Positions 17,723-26,616 of a stretch of 26,829 nt of DNA are shown in pieces. This stretch comes from an uncultured Clostridia bacterium (lineage in GTDB: Bacteria > Bacillota > Clostridia > Christensenellales > Borkfalkiaceae). Under the pieces are notes generated by a model. That model had not been told where the DNA came from, did not search any database, and worked only from the letters and a program-made list of their open reading frames with translations. The translations under genes were made by a program, and so were the position numbers. The stretch lies in the NCBI GenBank assembly GCA_947581885.1, contig CANPWF010000003.1, positions 1-26,829 of the forward strand, given 5' to 3'. The first letter of the stretch is position 1, and each line of letters begins with the position of its first letter.

Positions 17723-18888
17723 AACGAAAGACTTTGACCGTTCTTTTCGCCCTCTCGATCGGTGCCGCCGCCCTCGGCGTTTTTACCGCTTGCCGACAGG
17801 ACGTTCTCACCTTGGAAGATCTCATCAAGGACGGCTACACCTGCGAGGTGGTATTCGACCTTGCGGGCGGGGCTTCGGGCTCGGGCGACCGCGCAAGGGA
17901 AGAACTTCACCAATACGTGCAACCGGGCTCCATCGTCGTCCGCCCCGGCGACAACAATTACAGCGGACCCGCACCCGTGCGCGAGGGGTACACCCTCGGC
18001 GGCTATTGGACGGGAAGCAAGGACGGCGAGGGGAATATCACCTACGAAAAGAAGTGGGACTTCGGCAAAGACAAGGTGAGCGGCAACCTCACGCTGTACG
18101 CGAAGTGGCTGGAAAACTACAAGCTCACCGTCCACTACGGCGAGAACTATTCCCTCTCCGCCGAATTCGAGGTATCGCAGAATGAGGACGGCGTTCCCTC
18201 GCCCGTCTCGGAGCCTTCTCTCGTCGGCTACACCGCCCTCGCGTACTATGCGGATCGGGCGGCGGCGGAAGAGGGGGGAGCGGACGGCGAAAACGCGCTC
18301 TCTTTCCCCTATACCGCCCCCTTCTCCGAGGGGGAACCCCGCGTGGAAGTATGGGCGAACACCCTCGAAGGGGAATACACCGTCGTCCGCGGCAGACAGG
18401 ATTTCAGGCTGTATGCGGGGACGAACATCTACCTTCTCGCCGATATCGACTTCGAAGGCGCGGCGGTCGATTTTCCCAACGCGTACAACGGGACCTTCCT
18501 CGGCAACGGGCATAAACTTTCAAACTTCACGGTCACGCGCAATTCTTCCAACACCAACGGCGATACCTACTTCGGGCTCTTCAAGGCGTTGGGAGGGACG
18601 GCGGTGCTCGACGACGTGACGTTTGAAAACTTTACCCTCAATATCACTCTCATCAACTCGCGTTCGAACTTCCACTACGTCGTGGGCGCACTCGCGGGGC
18701 AGGCGGACAGCGGCGCGAAGCTCAACAAGGTGGAACTTGTCGGCACGCTGAACTGCTCCGTTATCGCGGAGAAATTGGAGGAAACGGTCGCGGAGCAGTT
18801 CCTCGGGGAAGCGGACGAGGGCGTTCTGATCACGGATTGTAACTATGCGGCAGTCGAAGTGAACAAGTCCGCGTATACAAGAAGTTAA
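17719..18888 (+). CDS. Lipoprotein with InlB-like repeats and a GLUG-like region
   Basis: The 389-aa product starts at ATG 17719 inside an ATGA overlap with the previous gene; GGAGGGG lies about 6 bases upstream. The signal peptide ends at lipobox F-T-A-C25. Residues about 40-134 form an enlarged InlB_B-like repeat (VREGYTLGGYWTG, then LTLYAKW), followed by a second, degenerate one (about 135-230). Residues about 230-360 look like GLUG or right-handed beta repeats: YLLADIDFEG, GTFLGNGHKLSNFTV, FGLFKALGG and VVGALAGQ. Unlike its neighbours it has no LRR_5 array. GLUG motifs occur in Gram-positive surface proteins, including regions near M26 peptidases; no catalytic site is visible here. A structural or binding accessory is likely. 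The InlB part is firmer than the GLUG call. Confidence 0.82.
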   Translation: MKRKTLTVLFALSIGAAALGVFTACRQDVLTLEDLIKDGYTCEVVFDLAGGASGSGDRAREELHQYVQPGSIVVRPGDNNYSGPAPVREGYTLGGYWTGSKDGEGNITYEKKWDFGKDKVSGNLTLYAKWLENYKLTVHYGENYSLSAEFEVSQNEDGVPSPVSEPSLVGYTALAYYADRAAAEEGGADGENALSFPYTAPFSEGEPRVEVWANTLEGEYTVVRGRQDFRLYAGTNIYLLADIDFEGAAVDFPNAYNGTFLGNGHKLSNFTVTRNSSNTNGDTYFGLFKALGGTAVLDDVTFENFTLNITLINSRSNFHYVVGALAGQADSGAKLNKVELVGTLNCSVIAEKLEETVAEQFLGEADEGVLITDCNYAAVEVNKSAYTRS

Positions 18889-18918
18889 AAAATCAACCAT
18901 GCAAGCAAGGAGGATACT

Positions 18919-21390
18919 ATGAAAAAACGCATGATACGGATCTTGGCGACCGCCATGGGACTCACCGTTTCGGTGGGCATGGTGGCGGGCGTTCTCGCGG
19001 GGTGCAAGAGGAAGAACGGCAGCACGCCCCTCGTATTCAGCACCGACCCGCTCGACGGCGTGTTCAACCCGTTCTTCTATACGGCGGGCGCGGACGGCGA
19101 CGTGGTGGGGCAGACGATGATCGGCATGCTCTCGAGCGACAGCAACGGGAACATGGTGGCGGGGGCGGAGGAGCCTTGCGTCTCGGAGGCGTTCAGCGTC
19201 GTGACGACGGGCAGCCGAGAAAGCCAATCCAACCCCGACGACTATTCGAATTACTACACCGATTATTACTTCGCCGTCAAGGACAACATCACCTTCTCGG
19301 ACGGCACGCCGCTCACCATTAAAGACGTGCTCTTCAATATCTATATGTACCTCGACCCCGCCTACACGGGCTCTTCGACGATGTATTCCGTCGATATTCA
19401 GGGGCTTGCGGCGTACAGGACGCAGACGGAGAACGAGAACGACCAAGGGCAATTCGATACCATGCTCGAAGGCATGGCGCAGGACAGGATCGACGCGATC
19501 CTCGATTGGGCGGACGACGATACTTCCACATGGGCTTCGGCGAGCGATCGGGTGAAGAGCGACCTTAGCAAGGTAGATGACCTCTTCAAGGAAGAGCTCG
19601 CAACGGATTGGAACAACGCCATGGCGGCGGACCTCAAAGACTACGCGAAGTACGTCGATTCGAACGGCACGCAGTATTTCACCGAGAACTATCAGATCTT
19701 CCTCTTCAACTACGGCGTGATCACGGCGACGCTGAGGAAGAACGCCTCGGGCGCGAAGTACTACGATTTCGATAACAGCTGCCCCGCGAACGTCGAAAAG
19801 ACGCAGGACGCGCTCACCTCGTATGTGTTCTCCTACATGCTCGGCGGCAGAGAGAGCGCGAGCGATTCGTATAAGCAGAACGTCTCGTCCGTCATCCAAG
19901 AGTATGCGACGGCGAACACCTTCCGCAGCTATCTCGTCTCCGATTCCCTCCGCGCGATGTTCGAGGGGAAGGACCTCGTTACGCACACCGTTTCGGGCAT
20001 CACCACCTACAAGGCGGACAACATCCCTTCGGCGGACGGGGGAACGATCCCGCTCGGGAAATCTCTCGACATTCTGAAGATCCGCATCAACGGCGAGGAC
20101 CCCAAGGCGATCCAGAACTTCGCCTTCACCGTCGCGCCCCTGCACTACTATTCTTCGCACGCGAATGAATTTTCTCTCACGGCGGGAAGCGAGTACTTCG
20201 GCGTGGAATTCGGCGACCCCAACTTCATGGATTCCGTCCGCTACATTCAGGTGCCCCTCGGTGCGGGCCCTTACCGCGCTTCGACGGAGAACGGCTCCCA
20301 GCCCACCGACAAGATCGAGAAGAGCGATTTCTACAAGGATAACATCGTCTACTTCGAGAGCAACGAGAGCTTCTTCCTCGGGGCTCCCAAGATCAAGAAA
20401 CTTCGCTACAAGGTCATCTCCACCTCCCTCCTTTACGACGCGGTGAAGAACGGCGAGGTGCACTATGCCTCTCCCACGGCGACCAACGCGATGATCAATA
20501 ACCTCGATAACGCCGACTCCAAGAAGCTCGACTACGTCACGACGCAGAACCTCGGCTACGGCTACATCGGCATCAACGCGCAATATGTGCACGAACTTCC
20601 CATCCGCCAAGCCATCATGCATGCGATGAACACGGGGCTGTGCATCGACTACTACGGCAGCCCGACGCTCGCCGAACCCATCTACCGCCCGATGTCCAAG
20701 ACCATCGATTGGTGCTATCCGAACGATTCCAAAGCCTACTACGAATACGACGAGACGGGGCAAACGTCCCTCAGACTTGCGCAACAGGCGGGCTATTCGC
20801 CCAACAGCGACGGGATCCTTGCGGACAGGAACGGCAAGACGCTCAAATTCACCTTCACGATCGCGGGGGACAGCGACGATCACCCCGCCTACCAGACGAT
20901 GCAAAACGCCGCAAATGTGTTGAACAATGTCGGCTTCGATATCACCGTCACGAGGGATTCCACCGCCCTTTCCAAGCTCGCTTCGGGGCTTCTCGAAGTA
21001 TGGGCGGCGGCTTGGAGCTCTTCCTCCGACCCCGATATGTATCAGGTCTATCATAAGGATTCTTCGGCGACGAGTATCCTCGCTTGGGGCTTCCCCTATA
21101 TCGAACGGGAAGGCTCGGAGGAGGAGAAGAACCTTCTCGAAGAGCTCGCGGCCAAGATCGAAGAGGGGCGCGAGACGACCGATCGGAACAAACGCAAGGA
21201 GACCTATGCGGGCGAAGGCGGCGCACTCGATCTCGTCATGGAGCTCGCCGTCGAACTTCCCACCTATCAACGCCGCGCTCTCTATGTGTTCAAGAAGGGG
21301 CTCTTCGACGACGAGACGGTGGAGATGATGAAGAAGGCGACGGCGTACGAATCGCCGCTCAGCAAGATCTGGCTCGCTTCCTATAAGTAA
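18919..21390 (+). CDS. oppA: Oligopeptide ABC transporter substrate-binding lipoprotein
   Basis: The 823-aa SBP_bac_5-type protein captures peptides outside the membrane and delivers them to OppBC. ATG 18919 follows a strong AAGGAGGA (18907-18914). The lipobox is L-A-G-C29. Family features are FSTDPLDGVFNPFFYTA near the N-terminus, FSDGTPLTIKDVLFNI, VPLGAGPYRA, YIGINAQ, the LPIRQAIMHAMN motif, and a C-terminal lobe with WAAAWSSSSDPD. The usual length is about 540 aa. Here an extra helical, charged segment (residues about 160-375) sits after the DVLFN motif and before the strand resuming at LDILKIRING. It is followed by an 11-bp stem-loop and then oppB, which fits the standard opp order. Peptide specificity cannot be read from the sequence, and other SBP_bac_5 ligands are possible. 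Confidence 0.92.
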   Translation: MKKRMIRILATAMGLTVSVGMVAGVLAGCKRKNGSTPLVFSTDPLDGVFNPFFYTAGADGDVVGQTMIGMLSSDSNGNMVAGAEEPCVSEAFSVVTTGSRESQSNPDDYSNYYTDYYFAVKDNITFSDGTPLTIKDVLFNIYMYLDPAYTGSSTMYSVDIQGLAAYRTQTENENDQGQFDTMLEGMAQDRIDAILDWADDDTSTWASASDRVKSDLSKVDDLFKEELATDWNNAMAADLKDYAKYVDSNGTQYFTENYQIFLFNYGVITATLRKNASGAKYYDFDNSCPANVEKTQDALTSYVFSYMLGGRESASDSYKQNVSSVIQEYATANTFRSYLVSDSLRAMFEGKDLVTHTVSGITTYKADNIPSADGGTIPLGKSLDILKIRINGEDPKAIQNFAFTVAPLHYYSSHANEFSLTAGSEYFGVEFGDPNFMDSVRYIQVPLGAGPYRASTENGSQPTDKIEKSDFYKDNIVYFESNESFFLGAPKIKKLRYKVISTSLLYDAVKNGEVHYASPTATNAMINNLDNADSKKLDYVTTQNLGYGYIGINAQYVHELPIRQAIMHAMNTGLCIDYYGSPTLAEPIYRPMSKTIDWCYPNDSKAYYEYDETGQTSLRLAQQAGYSPNSDGILADRNGKTLKFTFTIAGDSDDHPAYQTMQNAANVLNNVGFDITVTRDSTALSKLASGLLEVWAAAWSSSSDPDMYQVYHKDSSATSILAWGFPYIEREGSEEEKNLLEELAAKIEEGRETTDRNKRKETYAGEGGALDLVMELAVELPTYQRRALYVFKKGLFDDETVEMMKKATAYESPLSKIWLASYK

Positions 21391-21398
21391 TACAGCTG

Positions 21399-21425
21399 CG
21401 GGCATCCGCCTTTTGCGGATGCCCG
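21399..21425 (+). promoter_or_regulatory. Intercistronic stem-loop between oppA and oppB
   Basis: CGGGCATCCGC (21399-21409) pairs perfectly with GCGGATGCCCG (21415-21425) around the loop CTTTT. The next bases are AAAAGGGGC rather than a T tract, so it is not a typical terminator. It starts 9 bases after the oppA stop and abuts the oppB Shine-Dalgarno (AGGGG, 21429-21433). Hairpins in this position after binding-protein genes often protect the upstream mRNA and keep the binding protein in excess; that role is inferred here. Confidence 0.75.
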
Positions 21426-21437
21426 AAAAGGGGCTTT

Positions 21438-22436
21438 ATGGCGAAATACATTCTCAAAAGAGTTCTCTATTCCATCCTCATCCTCTTTATCGTCTCCATT
21501 CTGCTCTACGTACTCGTGAGGTGCCTTCCCATGGACTATGTGGAACAGAAGTTCCTCTCACAGGCACAGCAGGGGACGATCAACGCGGAAGAGCTGTACA
21601 GGATCAAGGAATTGTACGGGCTCGCGGATAACTCCTTCCTCGGCATTTTGCGGGGGTATTGGAATTGGCTCACCTCGGCACTCGGCGGGGATCTGGGCAC
21701 GTCCTTCCTCTACAATCAGCCCGTGACGACGGTCATCGCCGACCATATGTGGACGTCCTTCGGCATCGCGATCGCGGCGTACATCCTGCAATTTGCCATT
21801 GCGATCCCGCTCGGCATCAAGGCGGCGACCCGCCAATACGGTGCCATCGACTACACGACGACGGTGTTTGCCATGATCGGGATCTCCTTCCCGTCCTTCT
21901 TCATCGCGATCCTGCTCATCAAGGTGTTCTCCTTCCAACTCGGATGGTTCCCCTCGCAGGGCATTCTCGACGCGACGATCGACTGGGCGGGGGACCCCGT
22001 CGGGAAGTTCGGCAATCAGATGTGGCACATCGTTCTGCCCATGCTCGCCATCACCATCATCTCGATCGGCGGGCTCATGCGGCATACGCGCACGAATACT
22101 CTCGAGGTCCTCAATCAGGACTTCATCCGCACGGCGCGGGCGAAGGGGCTCTCCGAACGCACCGTCGTGTATAAGCACGTGTTCCGCAACACGATGGTGC
22201 CCCTCGTCACGATGATCGCGGGGATCGTCCCGAGCCTCTTCGGCGGCATGATGATCCTCGAACAGGTATTCGCTCTCCCCGGGATCGGGCAGATCGCCTA
22301 CAACGCCCTAAAACAGGGGGATATCCCCTTCATCATGGGGTACAACATGTTCATCGCGATCCTCACCGTGCTCGGGACGCTTCTCTCGGATATCCTCTAT
22401 ATGGTCGTGGATCCGCGTATCAAGATCAGCAGGTAA
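21438..22436 (+). CDS. oppB: Oligopeptide ABC transporter permease OppB
   Basis: The 332-aa integral membrane permease pairs with OppC to form the peptide channel. It starts with the typical MAKYILKRVLYSILILFIVS first helix, followed by a short extracellular segment (GYWNWLTSALGGDLGTSF) and the binding-protein-dependent transport domain with five further hydrophobic segments. The EAA loop that contacts the ATPase is seen at DFIRTARAKGLSERTVVYKH, and the closing LSDILYMVVDPRIK is characteristic of the DppB/OppB family. Length is normal. ATG 21438 lies 4 bases after AGGGG and just beyond the intercistronic hairpin. A further in-frame ATG upstream at 21413 is inside the hairpin and is not used in this call. 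The stop TAA overlaps the AAGGAGG of oppC. Confidence 0.95.
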   Translation: MAKYILKRVLYSILILFIVSILLYVLVRCLPMDYVEQKFLSQAQQGTINAEELYRIKELYGLADNSFLGILRGYWNWLTSALGGDLGTSFLYNQPVTTVIADHMWTSFGIAIAAYILQFAIAIPLGIKAATRQYGAIDYTTTVFAMIGISFPSFFIAILLIKVFSFQLGWFPSQGILDATIDWAGDPVGKFGNQMWHIVLPMLAITIISIGGLMRHTRTNTLEVLNQDFIRTARAKGLSERTVVYKHVFRNTMVPLVTMIAGIVPSLFGGMMILEQVFALPGIGQIAYNALKQGDIPFIMGYNMFIAILTVLGTLLSDILYMVVDPRIKISR

Positions 22437-22446
22437 GGAGGGGGAT

Positions 22447-23670
22447 ATGGAAGAGAAATCTAAAAAACAAGAACCCATGCCCTCCGCCGAAGCTCTTGAA
22501 GCGAACGGGGCACCCATGTCCGAGGGGATAGAGGAAAACGGGGCACCCATGTCCGCAATCACGGAGACGGACGGGGCACCCATGTCCGAGGCAGTGAACG
22601 AAGAAGAGAACGCCACGGCGGCAGAGGAAGAGGCGGCCGTGCCCGAGCTCTCCGCCGCCGACCGCGTGCGGATCATCTCGCCCCTTCGGCTCGTGCTCAA
22701 ACGGTTCTTCCGCTCCAAACTCTCCGTCATCGGGCTCACGATGTTCGTCGTCCTTCTCCTCTTCTCCTTCGTCGGTCCGCTCTTTGTCGGTTGGTCGGAG
22801 GGGGAAGTGGACGCTTCGGGCACGGGGATCTCCTATTCCTACCGCCGTATGGAAGGCATCCGCGACGACGAGGGGAACAGCTATACCATCTACGCGGACG
22901 ACATCGTGAAGTCGGACATCAACAACCATGCGATGCCTTTTAGTTGGAGCCACGAGGAGAACGCGCGGCTGCACGTTTTGGGCACCGATAAGAACGGGCA
23001 CGATATCTTCGCCTATCTCATGTACGGGGGGAGACTTTCGCTCACGCTCAGCTTCCTCGTCGTCATCATCTATTCGCTCATCGGCATCGTCTTGGGCGGG
23101 CTTGCGGGGTATTTCGGGAAGTGGGTCGATATGATCATCATGCGCATCGTCGATATTCTGAGCTGTATCCCGTCACTCCCCATCCTCCTCATCCTCGGTG
23201 CCATTCTCGAAAGCCTCAAAGTCGATCAGAACCTTCGGATCTACTACATGATGGGCTTTTTGGCACTCCTTTCTTGGACGGGGGTCGCGCGGCTCGTGCG
23301 CGGGCAAATTCTCTTCCTTCGGGAACAGGAGTACATCGTCGCCGCCGAAGCGTTGGGGCTGAGTCCCCTTCGGAAGATCTTCCGCCACCTCGTGCCAAAC
23401 GTCATGCCGCAGCTCATCGTCTCGATGACTTTGGGGCTCGGCAGTATGATCTTATACGAGGCGACGTTGAGTTTCTTGGGGCTCGGCGTTCCGCCCGACG
23501 CTGCCTCGTGGGGGCAGATGGTGCAGTCGGCGGTAGGGGATACGGCGATCCTCAACTACTATGTGGAATGTTGGCTCCCCGCGGGTATCATGATCATCCT
23601 CGCCGTGCTCGCCTTCAACTTTATCGGCGACGGGCTACGGGACGCGCTCGATCCCAAGATGAAGAGGTGA
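22447..23670 (+). CDS. oppC: Oligopeptide ABC transporter permease OppC with repeat-bearing acidic N-terminal tail
   Basis: The 407-aa permease is longer than the usual roughly 300 aa because of about 70 extra N-terminal residues. These are cytoplasmic, rich in Glu and Ala, and contain three 11-residue tandem repeats (residues 19-51) built on GAPMS. The conserved part starts near LKRFFRSKLSVIG with the first helix. The DppC signature VLGTDKNGHDIFAYLMYGGR precedes the transport domain, and the EAA loop is YIVAAEALGLSPLRKIFRHL. It ends with FNFIGDGLRDALDPK, typical of the family. AAGGAGG overlaps the oppB stop, about 5 bases before ATG 22447. An internal start that removes the tail is not indicated by a good ribosome site. 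Together with OppB it forms the membrane pore. Confidence 0.93.
   Translation: MEEKSKKQEPMPSAEALEANGAPMSEGIEENGAPMSAITETDGAPMSEAVNEEENATAAEEEAAVPELSAADRVRIISPLRLVLKRFFRSKLSVIGLTMFVVLLLFSFVGPLFVGWSEGEVDASGTGISYSYRRMEGIRDDEGNSYTIYADDIVKSDINNHAMPFSWSHEENARLHVLGTDKNGHDIFAYLMYGGRLSLTLSFLVVIIYSLIGIVLGGLAGYFGKWVDMIIMRIVDILSCIPSLPILLILGAILESLKVDQNLRIYYMMGFLALLSWTGVARLVRGQILFLREQEYIVAAEALGLSPLRKIFRHLVPNVMPQLIVSMTLGLGSMILYEATLSFLGLGVPPDAASWGQMVQSAVGDTAILNYYVECWLPAGIMIILAVLAFNFIGDGLRDALDPKMKR
22501..22599 (+). repeat. Three 33-bp tandem repeats in the oppC tail
   Basis: The 18-base core ACGGGGCACCCATGTCCG occurs exactly at 22505-22522, 22538-22555 and 22571-22588, a strict 33-base period. In frame this gives three 11-residue units with a shared (N/D)GAPMS core. 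The bases between the cores differ, so core identity at the nucleotide level, including third positions, points to recent duplication or gene conversion. Confidence 0.9.
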
Positions 23671-23673
23671 GGT

Positions 23674-25048
<1,375 letters not shown>

Positions 25049-25062
<14 letters not shown>

Positions 25063-26266
25063 AACGACTTTGAAATCGGAAAATTCCTCGCCCTATATCC
25101 TCGAAGTGCACGACTTGAAGAAGCACTTCCTCATCCGCAAGGAGTGGAAGATCGTGAAGGAACAGCCCGGGGAGACAAAGGAGCAAGCGGAGAAGAAGGA
25201 ACAGCCCGAACGGGAAGTTCCCGCCGATGTTTCCGCTTCCGAAAACAATTCCGAAGAGGCTTCCGCCGAAGAAATTCCCGCCGAACAAACTTCCGAACAG
25301 CCTTCCGAAGAGGAGAAGGAGGGCGAAAAGAGGGGCGGGAAAGTCAAGCTCGTCTACCGCAAGACGTATGTAAAAGCGGTGGATGGGGTGAGTTTCAACG
25401 TGCCTTACGGCGAAACGCTCGGCATCGTCGGCGAGAGCGGGTGCGGCAAGAGTACGATGGGGCGGAGCATCCTCCGCCTGCACGAGATCACCGCGGGGAA
25501 AATTCTCTTCAAGGGGCTGGACATCACCAAGTTGAAGGGCGCGGAGATGCGCAAACTCCGCCCCAAGATGCAGATCGTCTTTCAGGATCCCTACTCCTCC
25601 CTTCCGCCCCGCCTTCCCGTGGGGGAGATCATCGGCGAAGCGGTGAAGATCCACAAGATCGTCCCGAAGAGCGAATACAAGGATTACATCATCGACATCA
25701 TGCGCAAGTGCGGCTTGCAGGATTTCTATTTCGACCGCTACCCGCATGAGTTCTCGGGGGGGCAAAGGCAACGTATCTGCATCGCCCGTGCCCTCGCGCT
25801 GGGGCCCGAGTTCATCGTCTGCGACGAACCCGTCTCCGCGCTCGACGTGTCCATTCAGGCGCAGATCGTAAACCTGTTGAAGGAATTGCAGCGCGATCTC
25901 AACCTCACCTATATGTTTATCTCGCACGACCTCTCCGTCGTCAAGCACATCTCCGATCGGGTGGGGGTGATGTATCTCGGGAAGTTCGTCGAGATGGGGG
26001 ATAAGAACGCCATCTTCAACAGCCCGATGCACCCGTATACGCTCGCTCTGCTTTCCGCCGTACCCGTCGCGGACCCGCACTACGAGGTCAAGCGTATCAT
26101 CTTGCAGGGGGATATCCCTTCCCCCGCCAACCCGCCCAAAGGGTGTAAGTTCCACACCCGCTGTGCGCACTGCATGGATATTTGCAAGGAAGTCGAACCC
26201 AAGTTCATCGACTACGGCAACGGGCACCTTTGCGCCTGCCACCTGTATCCGCAAGAGGAAAGATGA
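25049..26266 (+). CDS. oppF: Oligopeptide ABC transporter ATPase OppF with acidic insertion
   Basis: The 405-aa partner ATPase of OppD starts at ATG 25049, 6 bases after AGGAGG (25037-25042) and inside the end of oppD. Walker A is GESGCGKS (Lys134), the signature is FSGGQRQR, Walker B is FIVCDEP (Glu260) and the H-loop is ISHDLS. The C-terminus carries HPYTLALLSAVP and a Cys-rich oligo_HPY end (GCKFHTRCAHC...CACHLYP). Two oddities are visible. About 60 residues rich in Glu, Ala, Ser and Pro (about 36-98) split the first strand pair, between FLIRKEWK and KLVYRKTYVKAVDG. The usual YSSLNPR after the Q-loop reads YSSLPPR (Pro186). The core looks functional. The stop overlaps the start of the next small gene (ATGA). 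Confidence 0.94.
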
Positions 26267-26502
26267 AGAAAAAAAAACAGCTTCCCCCCGACGACGGAAG
26301 AACGATCGTCGAGATGAATGTCGACGGCATGCCTTGGTATAACCCGACGGCGGGGAAGAAGGTCGCCGAAGAGGATAAACCCACACGCAAGGAAAAGCGC
26401 GCGATGATCTTTGCGGGATTTCTCGCCTATCTCCCGCGCTTTCTCGCCGTGCTCTTGGGCTTTACCATCGTCGCCCTTCTGCTCTTTCTATGGCTTCAAT
26501 AA
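26263..26502 (+). CDS. Small single-pass membrane protein, function unknown
   Basis: The 79-aa product starts at ATG 26263 within an ATGA overlap with oppF; AGAGG lies 4 bases upstream. The soluble N-terminal half contains DDGRTIVEMNVDGMPWYNP, which looks like a conserved motif, then a charged stretch (AEEDKPTRKEKR) and one hydrophobic helix (about residues 53-78) ending in FLWLQ. The basic residues before the helix suggest the N-terminus is cytoplasmic. I recognise the GMPWY-type motif loosely from small Clostridia proteins without an assigned role, and I name no family. The tight coupling suggests a link to the importer, but it could also be an independent gene. A terminator follows 6 bases later. 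Codons 2-5 include a run of nine A. Confidence 0.8.
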   Translation: MKKKKQLPPDDGRTIVEMNVDGMPWYNPTAGKKVAEEDKPTRKEKRAMIFAGFLAYLPRFLAVLLGFTIVALLLFLWLQ

Positions 26503-26508
26503 TTGTTC

Positions 26509-26537
26509 GGGTCCGCTGCGGCGGACCCTTTCTCTTT
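26509..26537 (+). terminator. Rho-independent terminator of the surface protein-opp unit
   Basis: GGGTCCGC (26509-26516) pairs with GCGGACCC (26521-26528) around the loop TGCG, followed by TTTCTCTTT. It is the first terminator-like structure downstream of base 357 at a gene junction. Confidence 0.9.
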
Positions 26538-26569
26538 GTGAGGAAAATTTCCCAACAGGCCGAATAGGG

Positions 26570-26598
26570 TTGCAAAATCCTTTCGGATTGAGTATAAT
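26570..26598 (+). promoter_or_regulatory. Sigma-A-type promoter of lepA
   Basis: TTGCAA (26570-26575) and a perfect TATAAT (26593-26598) are separated by 17 bases. Transcription should start near 26605, giving a very short leader before the ATG at 26617. It lies just after the terminator of the preceding unit, so lepA appears to be separately transcribed. Confidence 0.85.
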
Positions 26599-26616
26599 TG
26601 TTGCAAAGGAAAACGT

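Noticed and set aside
21399..21425. Rho-independent terminator after oppA
   Set aside because: The stem is strong but is followed by AAAAGGGG rather than a T tract, and oppB begins 12 bases later.
22501..22599. CRISPR-like array
   Set aside because: Only three units with a 15-base spacing, all in frame inside a permease gene; the intervening bases encode continuous protein sequence.
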